From Turbatrix aceti (taxonomy: Eukaryota; Nematoda; Chromadorea; Rhabditida; Panagrolaimidae), in assembly GCA_963969345.1 (NCBI GenBank), contig OZ017766.1, positions 1,302,001-1,366,000 of the forward strand: DNA of 64,000 bases, given 5' to 3'. The notes under the pieces were generated by a model. That model had not been told where the DNA came from. It did not search any database and saw only the letters and a program-made list of their open reading frames with translations. Below are positions 1 through 11,455 of the stretch, in pieces. Positions within the stretch are counted from its first letter, which is position 1, and every line of letters begins with the position of its first letter. The position numbers were made by a program, and so were the translations under genes.

Positions 1-1780
1 GACATGCTCGGCTTCCACAAGTCTGTTGCTAACAATCAGCCACCGCGGACTTTCCGGTAGGGCACAAATCAGAAATATAGATGCCGTATGGATGACCGCG
101 GTGATGAGCTGGATGGATTGCCACGATTTGACGAAGTAAGCCAGCAAGGCCAGCAGCGCGTAGCCGACGGCCCAGGGGGCCTGCAGCAGGCTGCCAACCA
201 TGCCACGGTACCGCACACCGGTGATCTCCATGCAGAGGACGTAAGCTGCGAGGTCGGCCGCCTCGTTGCACACGGCACTGCAGAATCGAATAAACAAAAA
301 TAGCGGATAGTAAGTCGAATACGGTAGCAGGAGATTGAACATGGAAGAAAGGATACCGAAACCGATGATCGTGGGCTTACGACCGACTCGATCCGAAGCC
401 AAACCACCGATCACGCAGCCAACCAGAAGACCACCCGAATAGATGAGTTGAGAGTGAGCCCGCATAAAATTGTCTTCGCATACCAGGTTCCATTGTGTTA
501 CAATTGTCAGCTTCATTACCTGAAAAAAATGCTGGCAAATTTTTTTTACATAAAACGTAAGGAAATGGCAACTTGTTTTTTTTGGTTTAAGGGGCTCCCC
601 CTGTTAACCAAAAACAATAAGGTACAATTGACAGCGCGCCATCCGCCTATGTAATCCCCAGTAAACAACCTACATCATCAGCGTAATACCAGCTTTCGCA
701 TTTCTCAATCGGCACGTCTTCCCGCTTGACAGCTTCTTCGGCCTGCGCGAGCGTCATGCGTCGAAGCTCTTCGTACCTCTTGGCACCTCGATTGTAGTAA
801 TGGCATTGATCGTGAAAATCGGATACATCGCGTTGGGTATTGCCCGTTTTAGGATAGATAATAGATGTATTCATAGCATCCGTATGAGACCATAAAAACT
901 CGCTTGCTGATAAATTTCCTGTTACTGTACTAGTAGAATTAATACCGGTACCCGGTACCTGGCACCAGTGATCGGGTTGATACATCATGTAGACAACGGA
1001 TAAGTTAAACATAGCGTGAGGAATTTGTTGAAGTGATATTAGGAGGTAGACAAAGATTTGCCAGAACGAGCAGCCGCCGATGATTTTCAAAACGCCTTCG
1101 AAGTCGACTGGATCCGTGCATCCGGCTTCATTTTTCTTGATTGGACGATACTTTTTCTGTATCTGCATGTGTTGGTCCCGGATCTCGCGCGTCGAGAAGG
1201 ACGTTTTGTGACCAAAGATCAGGCTGCCCATGTTGGTCGCAATCGATCGAAGAGAAGTCGTGTCTGAGAACGCAATGGAGAACTTACTGTAGTGATGGTG
1301 CGGTCGATGGTGGCTGGACCCGTGGCCACCCCCCTTGCCGCCCTCGCGCTGGGTCGTTGACTGGTCATCAGCGTCCGAAGGCTGGTCTTCGGTATCGTCT
1401 CCGTCGCCATCGCCGTCGTTATCGCCTTCGACGTCGTCGTCTCGGCTCTCAGTGTCAAACACAGCCGGCGGCCGCTGTTGTCGATGTAGGACAAAGGGAA
1501 GAGCGTTTTCGGAATACGCGACAACGCTCGGCATGCCGCCTAGACGACCGTGCTCGGCGTGGGGGATGGAGGGTGTCCGGGCGTCGACCAAGGTCGGCTC
1601 GCTGTAGATGTGCCCTCCCCGGTAGAGTCCCTCTGGCTTGTCATCGTTATCGTGGTCACCGTGCTCACGAGCATGGGTAAAAATATTGGATTCAGACTCT
1701 CCACAGCTGCGGGATGGCATGGAACTCAGAGACGCGGCAGTGGCAAGTAGGTGGTGGCGGGAGGCTGCTGTCGTTGTCAT
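1..1780 (-). CDS. SLC22-family organic cation/anion transporter, 5' part (runs off left edge)
   Basis: Major-facilitator transporter of the SLC22 (OCT/OAT/OCTN) family, a plasma-membrane carrier of organic ions; the substrate cannot be told. Visible exons on the minus strand are 1780-674 and 519-1, split by a 154-nt intron (GTAGGT donor); both lengths are multiples of three. The first 225 residues form an unusual soluble extension with an Asp/Gly run and a His-rich stretch. TM1 follows (FWQIFVYLLISLQQIP), then the SLC22 hallmark DHWCQVPG, an extracellular loop with N-glycosylation sequons, VTQWNLVCED, the DRVGRKP loop signature and ALPESPRW before TM7. The later helices and the stop lie outside the window. 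The start at 1780 (MTTTAAS) was chosen; an in-frame ATG at 1921 would add 47 atypical residues. The family call is firm; the start is less so. Confidence 0.9.
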
Positions 1781-4019
1781 TTCTGCCGTAAACGGCACTG
1801 TCTTGTAATGATGGCAGAAAAATACCGTATCGATCGCCGACAACGACGAACGATTACAGGTTATGGAGCGATCATGAAGGAACACTAAAAAATTATGCAC
1901 GGTTTTATGTGAAAAAAACACGTCAATGAACAGATATTTTTACCACAGTTCCTACGAAAGACGTCAGTTAAAACAGGTCTCACGGGGATTCCTATATCAC
2001 GTTTCTCACCCGGCAGCGCGTAGGAAGGAAACGGAACTCAAAGGCTTTGGGCTCGGTCCTCGGTCGGGGTGGGGTGCCAAGCATTTTGCAGATCTAGGAA
2101 AAAAGCAGAAAACTGCGGCCGGATGGATATGGACGGAACGTCAAAAAAATCAATGTACAAAAAACGCTCCATTCAACAAAACATTTTTTGATGCTAGCAA
2201 AACATTGTTCCGGGAAATGCCGGAAAAAAAGACATGTGCGTGTAGGGAAGTACAAAACACGACGAAACAAAAGAATGTTTATGTGAACGGAAACAAATTT
2301 TTTCTAGTGTCCGGAAAAGGCAACAAACGAGGGCAACATGTTGGAGTTTGACATGCCATCGGCGGTCATGCTGAACCAAATTCGTGACCACTAAAAATAA
2401 AGTTCCTGGCAAGGATAAAAAAGTTCAGACGGGAAAGAAATCATCACGTATTTTTCATCTAGGATAGATGTGAGATTTAAAAGAATGACAAATCCCAGCA
2501 AATGGATTATCAAAATGCAAGCAAGCACAGGATTTTTTTTGTTATTTTTAAGAAGTCAAGCAGGAGAGGGGACGGGGATTCCCCTCTGCAGCATCTCTCC
2601 GCCAGCCAGTCTCTCGCACTCTCTGGTAAATATGAAATGCTAAGCGACGACAACGACGAAGGCTTGTTCCTTTGGTTGTCTAAGCAAGCACCCCCAGCAG
2701 CAGCCGCAGTCACTCTCTGTGTGCTCTGTGATGCTAAATCTCATCTGACGACAAAAAAGAAAACCAACCTTTTATTACATTTTTTTGTTTTTCTCAGCTG
2801 TTGTTGTCGCAAAAAAGACCAAATACTATGAATTCAAAATTTGGACATCCAAATTTGTCATTGAAGCAAAGAACGCTACGTGCCTTCATCGTGATTGAGC
2901 AACGAAGGGCTCCGATATAAAAACAAGACTTTTGTGAAAAAAACGAGATGTCTTAAAGACTCATGGCAACCAGATTGCGCCTTTGTTTGATGTAAAACCA
3001 ACTGTATTAATTTTCCTCTCGCATCACGAGTATACTGAAACTTCCGGTGGTTGTCAGCACATGGTGAGTAAAATCTCAATACTTCCGGCTTATGTTTTTG
3101 TTACATTTTTCGAATGATTTTATCCCCCTTGCACCGGCATTTCCAGTAAGTAAAATCAAAGGTTTCAAGCATACAAATTTTTAAAATTTTTTACCAAAGA
3201 CCAAACGAGCTCCCGACTATTTATTGTCTGCAGGGTGCAATACATCATTTACACAGCAAATGAGATTAGCCAATACAACAAAATATATAATCAAAACTGC
3301 GGAAAAAAATATTTGTCAACTAGTAATACCGTGCAAATACTATTTTGACCGAAGCTGCACAATTTTCTGGTACACAACATTGGGCTTTTCCCGCGAACAA
3401 GCATATTATTCTATCAAAAACTATCGTATAATTGTGTTTTTTTTAGTTTACCAAACGCCGTCGTCATAAAACGAACCCTATTATGTATTCGCATAATCGA
3501 ATGTAATAAATTTTCTTCACATGCTTATTATGCATCTGAGTAGCACAACTAGCATCAGGGGGCGACAAAACGATCACTGACCTGTAGTGACTAATGGCGG
3601 GCTTGCTTTCATCTTTCGCATCCATAAACACGAGTCCTAAGAAAAGAATGGGGCTTGGAATTTGTCAGGAAAGCCCCTTCCCCGACAGCGTCGCCTTCAT
3701 TTCAGCCAGCAGGATGATCAGGCGTGAAACTGGTTCAGCTGCAGCTGCTGACGGTGCTTGCACACTGACATCAGTTGCACTTACGAGCACCGCACAACAC
3801 AGCTGGTTCGAGCAATTTTGTTTTATCTCTTTCACTGTTGTCCGAGAAAGCGAAAAAATACGTCTTGTTTTTTTCGGAGAGCAAGCAACAAACAAAATCG
3901 TTATCCATCATGCCGGAGAACTGGGTGCTAAATATGAGGGGTTCACACCTAGTGAATTGACCAAGAATTTGACCTAACTGTTCTCGTGCACTTGCGACGT
4001 ACATGCATTTTTTATGGGG
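1781..4019. other. Gene-free AT-rich stretch upstream of the SLC22 gene
   Basis: The sequence is T/A-rich with only short ORFs that have no recognisable domain, no convincing splice pattern and no partner exons. It probably holds the promoter of the SLC22 gene at its left end. I see no RNA gene in it. Confidence 0.5.
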
Positions 4020-4027
4020 GTAATCAG

Positions 4028-4349
4028 CAGACATGAAAATGGCCCGGCTCAGGCCCGGGCCGGGCTTGGGCGGGCCTGTGACTTTTCAGTAGGCCCCTAA
4101 AAGCCCGTTTTGGCCCGGGATTTAATCAATAATTTAAAAAATACGAAAAATTAACAGCATTTTGGTTATTTTTTACAAAATTTAGTCTCTACAGATAGAA
4201 AACATAGTATTTTTAGAAAAAACCAGTAATTTATGTTATTTATATAACGATTGGTTGCTATTTTTTTGGATAAAAATTTGGAAAAAAATACAGAATGGAT
4301 AATTTCGGGCCGGGCCTGGGCCTAAAAACTAGGCCCGTTTTCATGTCTG
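4028..4349. mobile_element. hAT-type MITE with 8-bp target duplication GTAATCAG
   Basis: A 322-bp element with 12-bp terminal inverted repeats CAGACATGAAAA, flanked by identical 8-bp copies of GTAATCAG at 4020-4027 and 4350-4357. Several GGCCCGGG-type motifs lie just inside each end, and the interior is AT-rich and non-coding. An 8-bp duplication, ends starting CAG and repeated subterminal motifs are typical of non-autonomous hAT-superfamily elements. Confidence 0.85.
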
Positions 4350-4654
4350 GTAATCAGCTGCTTTTATGGCTTTCAACAGCGCCATGCGTCATGCTTGGTC
4401 GAAAATTATGTATTCCCAACAAAAAATTTTTGTCATGCTTGAAATAGATACAAAAACCGAAAAAGAAATATTTTTTGGATACAGTAATTTTAGAAGTCAG
4501 GTAAAAGTGCATTGGAAATTTTGGCTTTTGGTTACTTTTGCACTTACGTAGCTCATCGGTTTCCAAACGCAGTCTACATAATATGTAGATGAGTAACTGA
4601 ACTGATGTGAAGGCAATTATCTGTCAACAGACAAAGAAATGATGTCTATACTTT

Positions 4655-4795
4655 TTTGTTTTAACAAAAACAAAAAAGTATTTGTTAAAACAAAAAAGAA
4701 AAAAAAAGTTTATTTTTTTTTTAAAGAAAAAAAAAGTTTATTTTTTTTTTTAAAGAAAAAAAAAGTTTATTTTTTTTTTAAATAAACTATACTTT
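4655..4795. repeat. A/T-only tandem repeat
   Basis: About three copies of a roughly 30-bp unit made of a long T run, TTTAAAG, a long A run and GTTTA, preceded by shorter AACAAAA motifs. It is low-complexity DNA with no coding potential. Confidence 0.8.
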
Positions 4796-5164
4796 AAAAA
4801 AAAAATATAAATTACTGGACAAAGAATTTCGATTTAATTTATTTTCGGAAATTCAATTTTATGGGATACAGATCAAAAAACAATTTTGATATTTGTGGAC
4901 AAGCAAAGACAAGAAAGGTGTCAATTCTACAAAAAAAAAGATTGCCCAATATTATTTAAAAACTCTGTTAGTTAGCACTTTTGTAGGTGGGTTTGTGAAT
5001 TACCGAAAGCGAAGAGCGTTGTCGAAAAACCCGTCAACAAATACGTTAATTCTGTAGGTAAAGAGACTGAGGAACCTCTGCTGACTGACTTTTTTCACAA
5101 AAAAACACACAACGACGGCAGGGAGGAAAAAAATCAGTTATTTTGAACAAAAAATATACACAAA

Positions 5165-5440
5165 ACAGTGGTGATCGCTTGGAGGACGTCCGGGCGGAGT
5201 ACGGTGGCGTAAGATCAAAGGAACTCCGTCAAGCACACATGAGACTCCTCAGTCGCATGAACGAAGCATGCTAAAACCCCCGAAGAGGATATCGACTGAT
5301 CTTTGGTTGCAGAGAAGAGCCCCAAAGTAAACAGTCGACTGGAAGGACGTCAACAAGGCTGACGGCAAGGACCTCATAGGATGCATGCGGGTCAGGTCAG
5401 AGGACCGGTCTTGGGCCCTGTCCCCGTTGAGGGTTAAAAA
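5165..5440. other. GC-richer island of unknown origin in AT-rich DNA
   Basis: Base composition changes abruptly here compared with both flanks. One plus-strand frame is open for about 35 codons (containing RLEDVRAEYGGVR) and then stops. The texture resembles exonic or retroelement-derived DNA, but I recognise no domain. It ends shortly before the palindromic element that starts near 5471. Confidence 0.35.
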
Positions 5441-5470
5441 AAATTTGTTTTTTGTTTAACAAATTTGTTT

Positions 5471-6500
5471 TAAGAGGGAGTCTGTGACAGGATTTTGGAA
5501 TAAGGTGGAGAGTGCGACCCCGTGAAAAAACAACTTCAAATGTTTTTAACCAAAGTTGTAGGCACCCCTATAGGATTGTTAAAAAAAATTATAAAAAATT
5601 TTTCAGATGCCGGATTCTGGAGATTTGGCTTCTGAAATGTTTTTTCGTTTTGAATTTTCAACTCAATTCTTAATAGAAGCAAAAATCTGAATTTAATTTG
5701 ACAAAGGTATTTTGGCACGAGGAATCGATTCCCGCACTCAGATTCCACAAAAAACATCTGTCCGCCCGGCAATTATTGTTTTTTTGTTTTTGTTTTCATA
5801 TTTTCCGCCAAAACATGCCTATTTCGTCCGAGGGGGAGGGCAAGGCATACCCTATCTTGAAGCCCGTTTTTTTTGCCATCGGATGAGCAAAAACACAAAA
5901 AATTCTATGTCGGTCCCGGTGACCAAAACAGGGAAAAACCCGTCAAAACGGTCAAAAAACTGACTACGCGCTGCGCGCATCGCGATGCGCACGCGGCGAC
6001 TTTTGGTGTGCTTTGCGTTCTCGTTGTTTTTTAACGACCATTTTGACGGTTTTTCCATGTTTTGGTCACCGGGACCGACATAGAATTTTTTGTGTTTTAG
6101 CTCATCCGATGGCAAAAAAAACGAGCTTCAAGATAGGGTATGCCTTGCCCTCCCCCTCGGACGAAATAGGCATGTTTTGGCTGAAAATATGAATACAAAA
6201 ACAAAAAAAACATAATTGCCGGGCGGACAGATGTTTTTTGTGGAATCTGAGTGCGGGAATCGATTCCTCGTGCCAAAATACCTTTGTCAAATTAAATTCA
6301 GATTTTTGCTTCTATTAAGAATTGAGTTGAAAATTCAAAACGAAAAAACATTTCAGAAGCCAAATCTCCAGAATCCGGCATCTGAAAAATTTTTCATAAT
6401 TTTTTTTAACAATCCTATAGGGGTGCCTACAACTTTGGTTAAAAACAATTGAAGTTGTTTTTTCACGGGGTCGCCGGTCCAAAATCCTGTCACAGACAGG
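5471..6500. mobile_element. Palindromic element A (about 1 kb, arms about 480 bp)
   Basis: The left arm (about 5481-5960) is the reverse complement of the right arm (about 6028-6497), separated by a short GC-rich spacer. Matching segments such as 5536-5772 and 6216-6452 encode almost the same 78-residue string on opposite strands and lie in exact register about a centre near 5994. The outer end reads AAGAGGGAGTCTGTGACAGG. A diverged relative lies at 57.4-58.8 kb. No transposase is visible. This is a fold-back-like, non-autonomous DNA element; its superfamily is unresolved. Confidence 0.85.
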
Positions 6501-8676
6501 CTTTTAAAGTTTCAGGCACAAAAAATAAATTAAAAAAAATCAAAACAGGAAATCATAAAAACTTAACCCAGATTAAATTTCTTTCGTCATCTTATCACGC
6601 GTAAACTTGTCATCATTCGAGCAAATGTAAGCTTTAGCCCAAACAAAGTGGCCTAACATCTGAACGTTTTGGTTAAAAAATCATTTTTTTTAATATCAAA
6701 CCGTAACGTTACAATGTGTTAAATTACGCTTAATAGTATATTACGTTAAAAACCCTTCAAAATTATCAACAGCGATTCGCATTTTCTAAATCTGAAAACG
6801 TGCCTCCTTTCTGGATACTGCGTCATTTATTTTATCGGCTTTGTGTTAGCAAAATATTAAAAAGTTGAAATTTTGAAGGTTTAGCGTTAAACTCGACAGC
6901 TAGCCTTCAAAAAATCATCAGAAAGTCATAAATTTTGTTTTCAATTCAGTGAAAAGGTAAATAAAAAGAATTTTTAAAGAATAGCTTCAGACGAAGCTGT
7001 GCAAAAACAAAAGGAACAATGACATTGTCGTTATTGGATAAGAAAATAAAAAATAAATATAAAGAAACTATGTAGAAAACATCTCGCTCCTCAGAATATC
7101 ATGTTTACAAAACAAAAAATAATAAAATTTGACAGAGGATAAGAAATGCGACAGGAAAATCCTCTTGCACGTGAAGCCAGACGCGACCGCAATCAAGCAG
7201 CAGACAAGCCAGCAGAAAGCAGCCGAATGCTTTCATTCCTGCTTTCTTTCTTTACTAATGCATTTGAAGGCCTGTCTATGCCACACACAGAACATACCAG
7301 CCAGCGAGAGAGGGAGAGAGAAAAAAAAGAGAGTCGATGGATTACTCGAAGGGAAGAAGAGACGGGAGTTGCAGGAAATATGTGCTGAATAGCAATACAC
7401 CAGACCGGCAGACTAGCTTGTTTGCTCGTTCGCCAAACGCCTGCGAGCCCGGAGGATAAACTTCCTGGCATCAAACACCCTATTTGGTTTGTCTGCCCGA
7501 GGGACGGATGGATAGCTTTTGTGCCAATAGGCACTGAAAGGCGTTTTGTTATCATTGACGGTTCAAAAAACCCTGGAGAATTTTGTACTTCAAAAAACCC
7601 TGGAGAATTTTGTACTTCAAAAAACCCTGGAGAATTTTGTACTTCAAAAAACACTGTTTTACATCAGCTGGAACACAAAGATGATAAAAACGATTATGTA
7701 CCTAGATACAGAATCTCAGAGCTGCACACTCTGGGGGCAGTAGCGCAAAAGGCCTCCAGGACTTCTCGACTCCGAAGTCCGCGTCGACATCCATCGACAG
7801 AGCTGGACGTCCCCTGGAATCGCATTATGATATATTGTAACAGATCCAAAATTCTGCCCCCCCCCGATTCGAAATTTCTGCACTCGAGTCAGGTTATATT
7901 TATATTTTTTTTCTGTTTAAGGAAAGGAATTTTCTGAGCTAAACTGCTTATTAAAAAAATTTTCTTTTGAATTTTTGGTCTTATAAAGTTAACACAACTA
8001 TTAGCGAATGAAAGGATACAAATTAGTAACTTTTGATCCTTGTTCATTCTGTAAAAAGAATGACAACAAGAAATTTCATCGAGTCCGGATTTTAGGAGGT
8101 TTATCCGGGGACAACAGTGCTGCAAGCAACGTTTTCTGGGATATCCAATTTAATAGTGCCTGCTTGCTTGTTGTACACAAAAAAAATGAAATTGTTCTCA
8201 AACAAACAATAAGAAACGCATTTGTTTCCGAGAACGAAAATAGATAATTTAGACATAATCGTTTGCAGACGTGCAAAAATGCAAAAACTTGTTTCGCTTT
8301 CTTTGCGAAAAAAACAAAGATTAGATATTTAAAAACTCAAAGCATGTGTCAAAAATTGGAATTCAAGTTGTATTCTTTCTGGCGTGATCTAAGAAAAAGG
8401 AATCTGATATACATGTGACGTATTTTTAATCATGTTGAAATTTAAACAATGAAGTCTTTGTAAACACAGCAGTCGTTGTAGCAGGCATTGCAGTCAAATT
8501 ATTTTCCAGCCAAATTATTTTCTAAACCTTGTACCTGATGACGATCGAACACAACACACGGGTTGATCTTTGTGCACGCGAAAACATTCGAGACTACAAG
8601 TCGCGTAGCGTACGAACAAAAAGCAAAAAGGAGTTTGCTGGATAAGACAGTTCGTGAACAGATTCCCGTCCACATC
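6501..8676. other. Gene-free stretch upstream of the dienoyl-CoA reductase
   Basis: AT-rich sequence with a 27-bp tandem repeat near 7.6 kb and a G/A-rich patch near 7300-7370. The ORFs inside have no recognisable domains. The last few hundred bases probably contain the promoter and leader of the reductase gene. Confidence 0.45.
7562..7651. repeat. 27-bp tandem repeat, just over three copies
   Basis: A 27-bp unit (AAAACCCTGGAGAATTTTGT plus ACTTCAA) repeats head to tail without spacers. The period is a multiple of three, so one forward frame (7422-7937) stays open and reads KNPGEFCTS three times, but nothing else supports a gene there. Confidence 0.85.
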
Positions 8677-9721
8677 ATGGCTGCCGCTTGCAAGACCCCC
8701 GAAAAATTCTTTCGCGCGGTCAAGACTCCCGCACTTCCTCAAAATGCCCTTGCTGGCAAGCTGGCACTCGTGACCGGTGGGGGCACGGGACTCGGACGAG
8801 TCATGGCGACGACTTTTTCTCTGCTCGGAGCGAACGTTGTCATCGCAGCCAGGTAAACCGTTTCTCATTTTCTTTGCGCTTTACTTGTTTTTTTAGGCGT
8901 CTGGAAGTTCTCCAAAAAACCTCTGCTGAAATCACAGCACAGTCGGGGAATCCTGTGTTGCCGGTCCAGCTTGACGTCCGTCAGCCAGAGCGCGTCGCGG
9001 CACTCTACGATGCCATTCAAGATCGCTTCGGGCGACTGCCTAATATTGTAATCAACAACGCCGCTGGCAACTTCATCATGGCGACGGAGCGGCTGTCGCC
9101 GAATGCTATCAAATCGGTCATCGAAATCGTTCTTCTGGGCACGTTCAACGTCACTACAGAGCTCGGCCGTCGCCTTATCAATTCAAAGGCCCCTCACGAT
9201 GGCTGTGCCTTCCTTAACATCACGACGCCCTATGCGCGCCACGGTTCGTCCTTCGTCGTGCCTTCTGCGACCGCAAAGGCAGGCGTTGAGACGCTGGTTC
9301 GCTCGTTAGCCGTCGAATGGGCCAAATATGGCATGCGCTTCAACGTTGTCGCCCCTGGGCCGATACCGACTGAAGGCGCTTTTGGTCGGCTCTCTGACAA
9401 GTCCATTGACGAGATGAAAGCTCAAGCTGGATCCACGGTGCCCCTGGGAAGGTGTGGGGAGCCAGAGGAGCTCGCCAACCTTGTGTCTTTTATTTGCAGT
9501 GATTATGGGTCATGGATCAATGGGGCCGTGGGTTTTTGACCACCTTTGCGTACAAGGTATAAAAATTTTTTCAGATCATCGATTTTGACGGCGGACAGCA
9601 GTTCAACGGTCAGGGATCGTCGATTGGAGGCGAGCATTACCACAAAATCACACCCAAAGGCTGGGCAGAAGTCGAAAATCTCATCCGTGGGCGAACCGGC
9701 AAGGAGAAGTCAAAAATGTAA
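8677..9721 (+). CDS. 2,4-dienoyl-CoA reductase (DECR1-like SDR)
   Basis: NADPH-dependent short-chain dehydrogenase that reduces 2,4-dienoyl-CoA esters during beta-oxidation of polyunsaturated fatty acids. Exons 8677-8852, 8897-9527 and 9575-9721 encode 317 residues. The Rossmann cofactor loop GGGTGLG lies near residue 49, NNAAGNF follows, and the C-terminal third carries the DECR signature WINGA-IIDFDGG. The second donor is GTGGGT, chosen because it restores the conserved WINGAxxxFDGG spacing. The ATG at 8677 sits just before the conserved N-terminal PEKFF region; an in-frame ATG at 8563 would add 38 residues. The protein ends in SKM, a variant peroxisomal targeting tripeptide, so peroxisomal location is possible although the closest relatives I know are mitochondrial. 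No neighbouring gene shares the pathway. Confidence 0.9.
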
Positions 9722-10047
9722 TTTAGGTACTAAAAATAGTTTCTTTGAAGAGAGCTCTCTTAATTTTTTTACGAAGAATTTGACAGTACGTTATCCAAGT
9801 TTTTTAAAAAACAATAAACGTATGTAAATATGATCGTCGAGCGGGTTCAAATTTAAAATATATTGTATCTTAAAATTTGTTTTTTACGATTTCACATACT
9901 CACCGTAATGACGACGAAAAAAGTCACCTTTCCTGACACTATGATCTTGAGTTTTCGTATTGAGATCGGCGGCTCGGTGTTCTGAGTGAGCGGATTCGTT
10001 CGGTGACGGAAATACTTTTTTTCCACTTTTTAAAAAGATCACATGTG
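9722..10047. other. 3' flank of the reductase gene
   Basis: AT-rich sequence with AATAAA-like motifs near 9811 and no coding signal. It ends at the target duplication of the next MITE. Confidence 0.5.
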
Positions 10048-10324
10048 CAAGGGTGTCAATCGGGCCGGGCCTGATGGTGAGTCGGCCCGGTTTAAAAAAA
10101 AAGAAAATTTTAGAACAAAATTTATTCAAAACAGTCAAAAAATGAACCAAAAACTTGCTCATTTTGAGTAATCCTCCCCCATTATGAATAACAACGTGTA
10201 TTTTTACCTTTTCAACTCATATTTGTCAACAAATTGAAAAAATTTTAGTAAATTTTGCTTCAATTTTACGCTTTGGTAAAAAGGCGGGCCGGGCCGACAA
10301 AAATTCGGCCCGTTGACACCCTTG
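10048..10324. mobile_element. hAT-type MITE with 8-bp target duplication CACATGTG
   Basis: A 277-bp element with ends CAAGGGTGTCAA and their reverse complement, flanked by CACATGTG at 10040-10047 and 10325-10332. GGGCCGGGCC motifs lie just inside both ends and the interior is AT-rich and non-coding. The architecture is the same as in the element at 4028-4349, though the terminal sequence differs. Confidence 0.85.
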
Positions 10325-10332
10325 CACATGTG

Positions 10333-10957
10333 TACACTTTTAAAAAATGCACATATGTATGTGATGCATTTTACTTTAGGATGTGGCTAACACACGGTGC
10401 GGAGTGTTCCCAACACGAATATTTTTAGCGATTTTGTAAAAGTGTTATGTATTCGTCGACAGCTTTCGGGTATTCATATCATTTGCATTTTTTTGGCATA
10501 TTGCCATTGTGTCAAGCTAAGATCAAGCTTTTTATAGAACTTGGTGCTTTATCGATTGCTTGCAAATGAACTTCGCTGCAGGAGTCCAAAGATAGAAAAT
10601 ATCAAATTTTGCTTTAGGCCTCCTGCCTTCCCTGTACTAAAATTTGAAAATTTCGTCTCAGTCCTGTCTTTGCACTACCCAAAGCTTCAATTTAAGCCGG
10701 CATTTGTGATTCTTTATCTACAGGCCTAGACGGAGAGGGCAAATGAAATTTTGACTATCTTGACTACGTCGCGGGTGCACCCGTTGTACGATGATTCTGC
10801 CCAAATCATACTTTGTTTTGCTAAATCCGATCTCCTGATGCTCATTTGTACCGTTTCTACATTCGCCCAGTCGCTAACTCCCTGGCCGAGTCGGTACAAC
10901 ACCTTCTTAACTCCATCGCAGCAACAGGTGACGTTCCGGATAAACATGCTTTTTTTT
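10333..10957. other. Intergenic DNA, possibly with LINE remnant at its right end
   Basis: The first 400 bp show nothing. From about 10740 the texture becomes coding-like; one frame near 10870-10950 reads VANSLAESVQHLLNSIAATG. This could be upstream sequence of the LINE fragment that resumes at 11456, interrupted by the inverted-repeat element, but I could not confirm a join. Confidence 0.3.
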
Positions 10958-11455
10958 GGGGTTTGTCCAGAAATTACGTCATTGCAAGAGGGGGGGAGGG
11001 GGGGTCAGTCCAAAAATGACGGAAAATGATGGAGGGGGGAGGGGGGTACTGCTCAAAATGACGTCATTAAAAAATTTCAAGAATTGGCTTACGAATTTTC
11101 TAAATTTCAGTTTTTTTTTGTCAAAATGCGCTCAAAACTGACTGTTTTTTTTCCAATATAATTATGTTTCACCAATCATTTTTTTAAATATGACCGACTC
11201 CGAACAGGCTTCTTAAAAAAACATAATAACTACACAATAATTTCGGCATATAGTTTTCGAAAGTAGTTTTTAGCAAACTTGATAAACCAAAACTTGCAAA
11301 AAAAACACTAAAAAATGACAATTTTTTTTCAAAATGACGTCATTTAGGGGGGGGGGGGTCCGGGGTGCCCCACCTTGCAATGACAACCGATGACAGAGGG
11401 GGGAGGGGGGTAAAAAATCACCGATTTTGCGATGACGTAATTTCTGGACAAGCCC
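10958..11455. mobile_element. Terminal-inverted-repeat element, superfamily unassigned
   Basis: Both ends carry TTGTCCAGAAATTACGTCAT-like inverted repeats (left 10958-10985, right 11430-11455). Just inside are long G runs and further TGACGTCATT motifs in inverted orientation. The element is about 500 bp, has no ORF of interest, and I could not identify a clear target-site duplication. It is a non-autonomous DNA element. Confidence 0.7.

Noticed and set aside
1781..1921. Upstream in-frame ATG extending the SLC22 protein by 47 residues
   Set aside because: The extension is not transporter-like, and the downstream ATG is a reasonable start; not excluded, only less favoured.
7562..7651. CRISPR-like repeat array
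   Set aside because: The units are directly adjacent without spacers and the genome is eukaryotic; it is a simple tandem repeat.
7422..7937. 171-residue ORF spanning the 27-bp repeat
   Set aside because: No recognisable domain; the frame is held open mainly by the repeat period.
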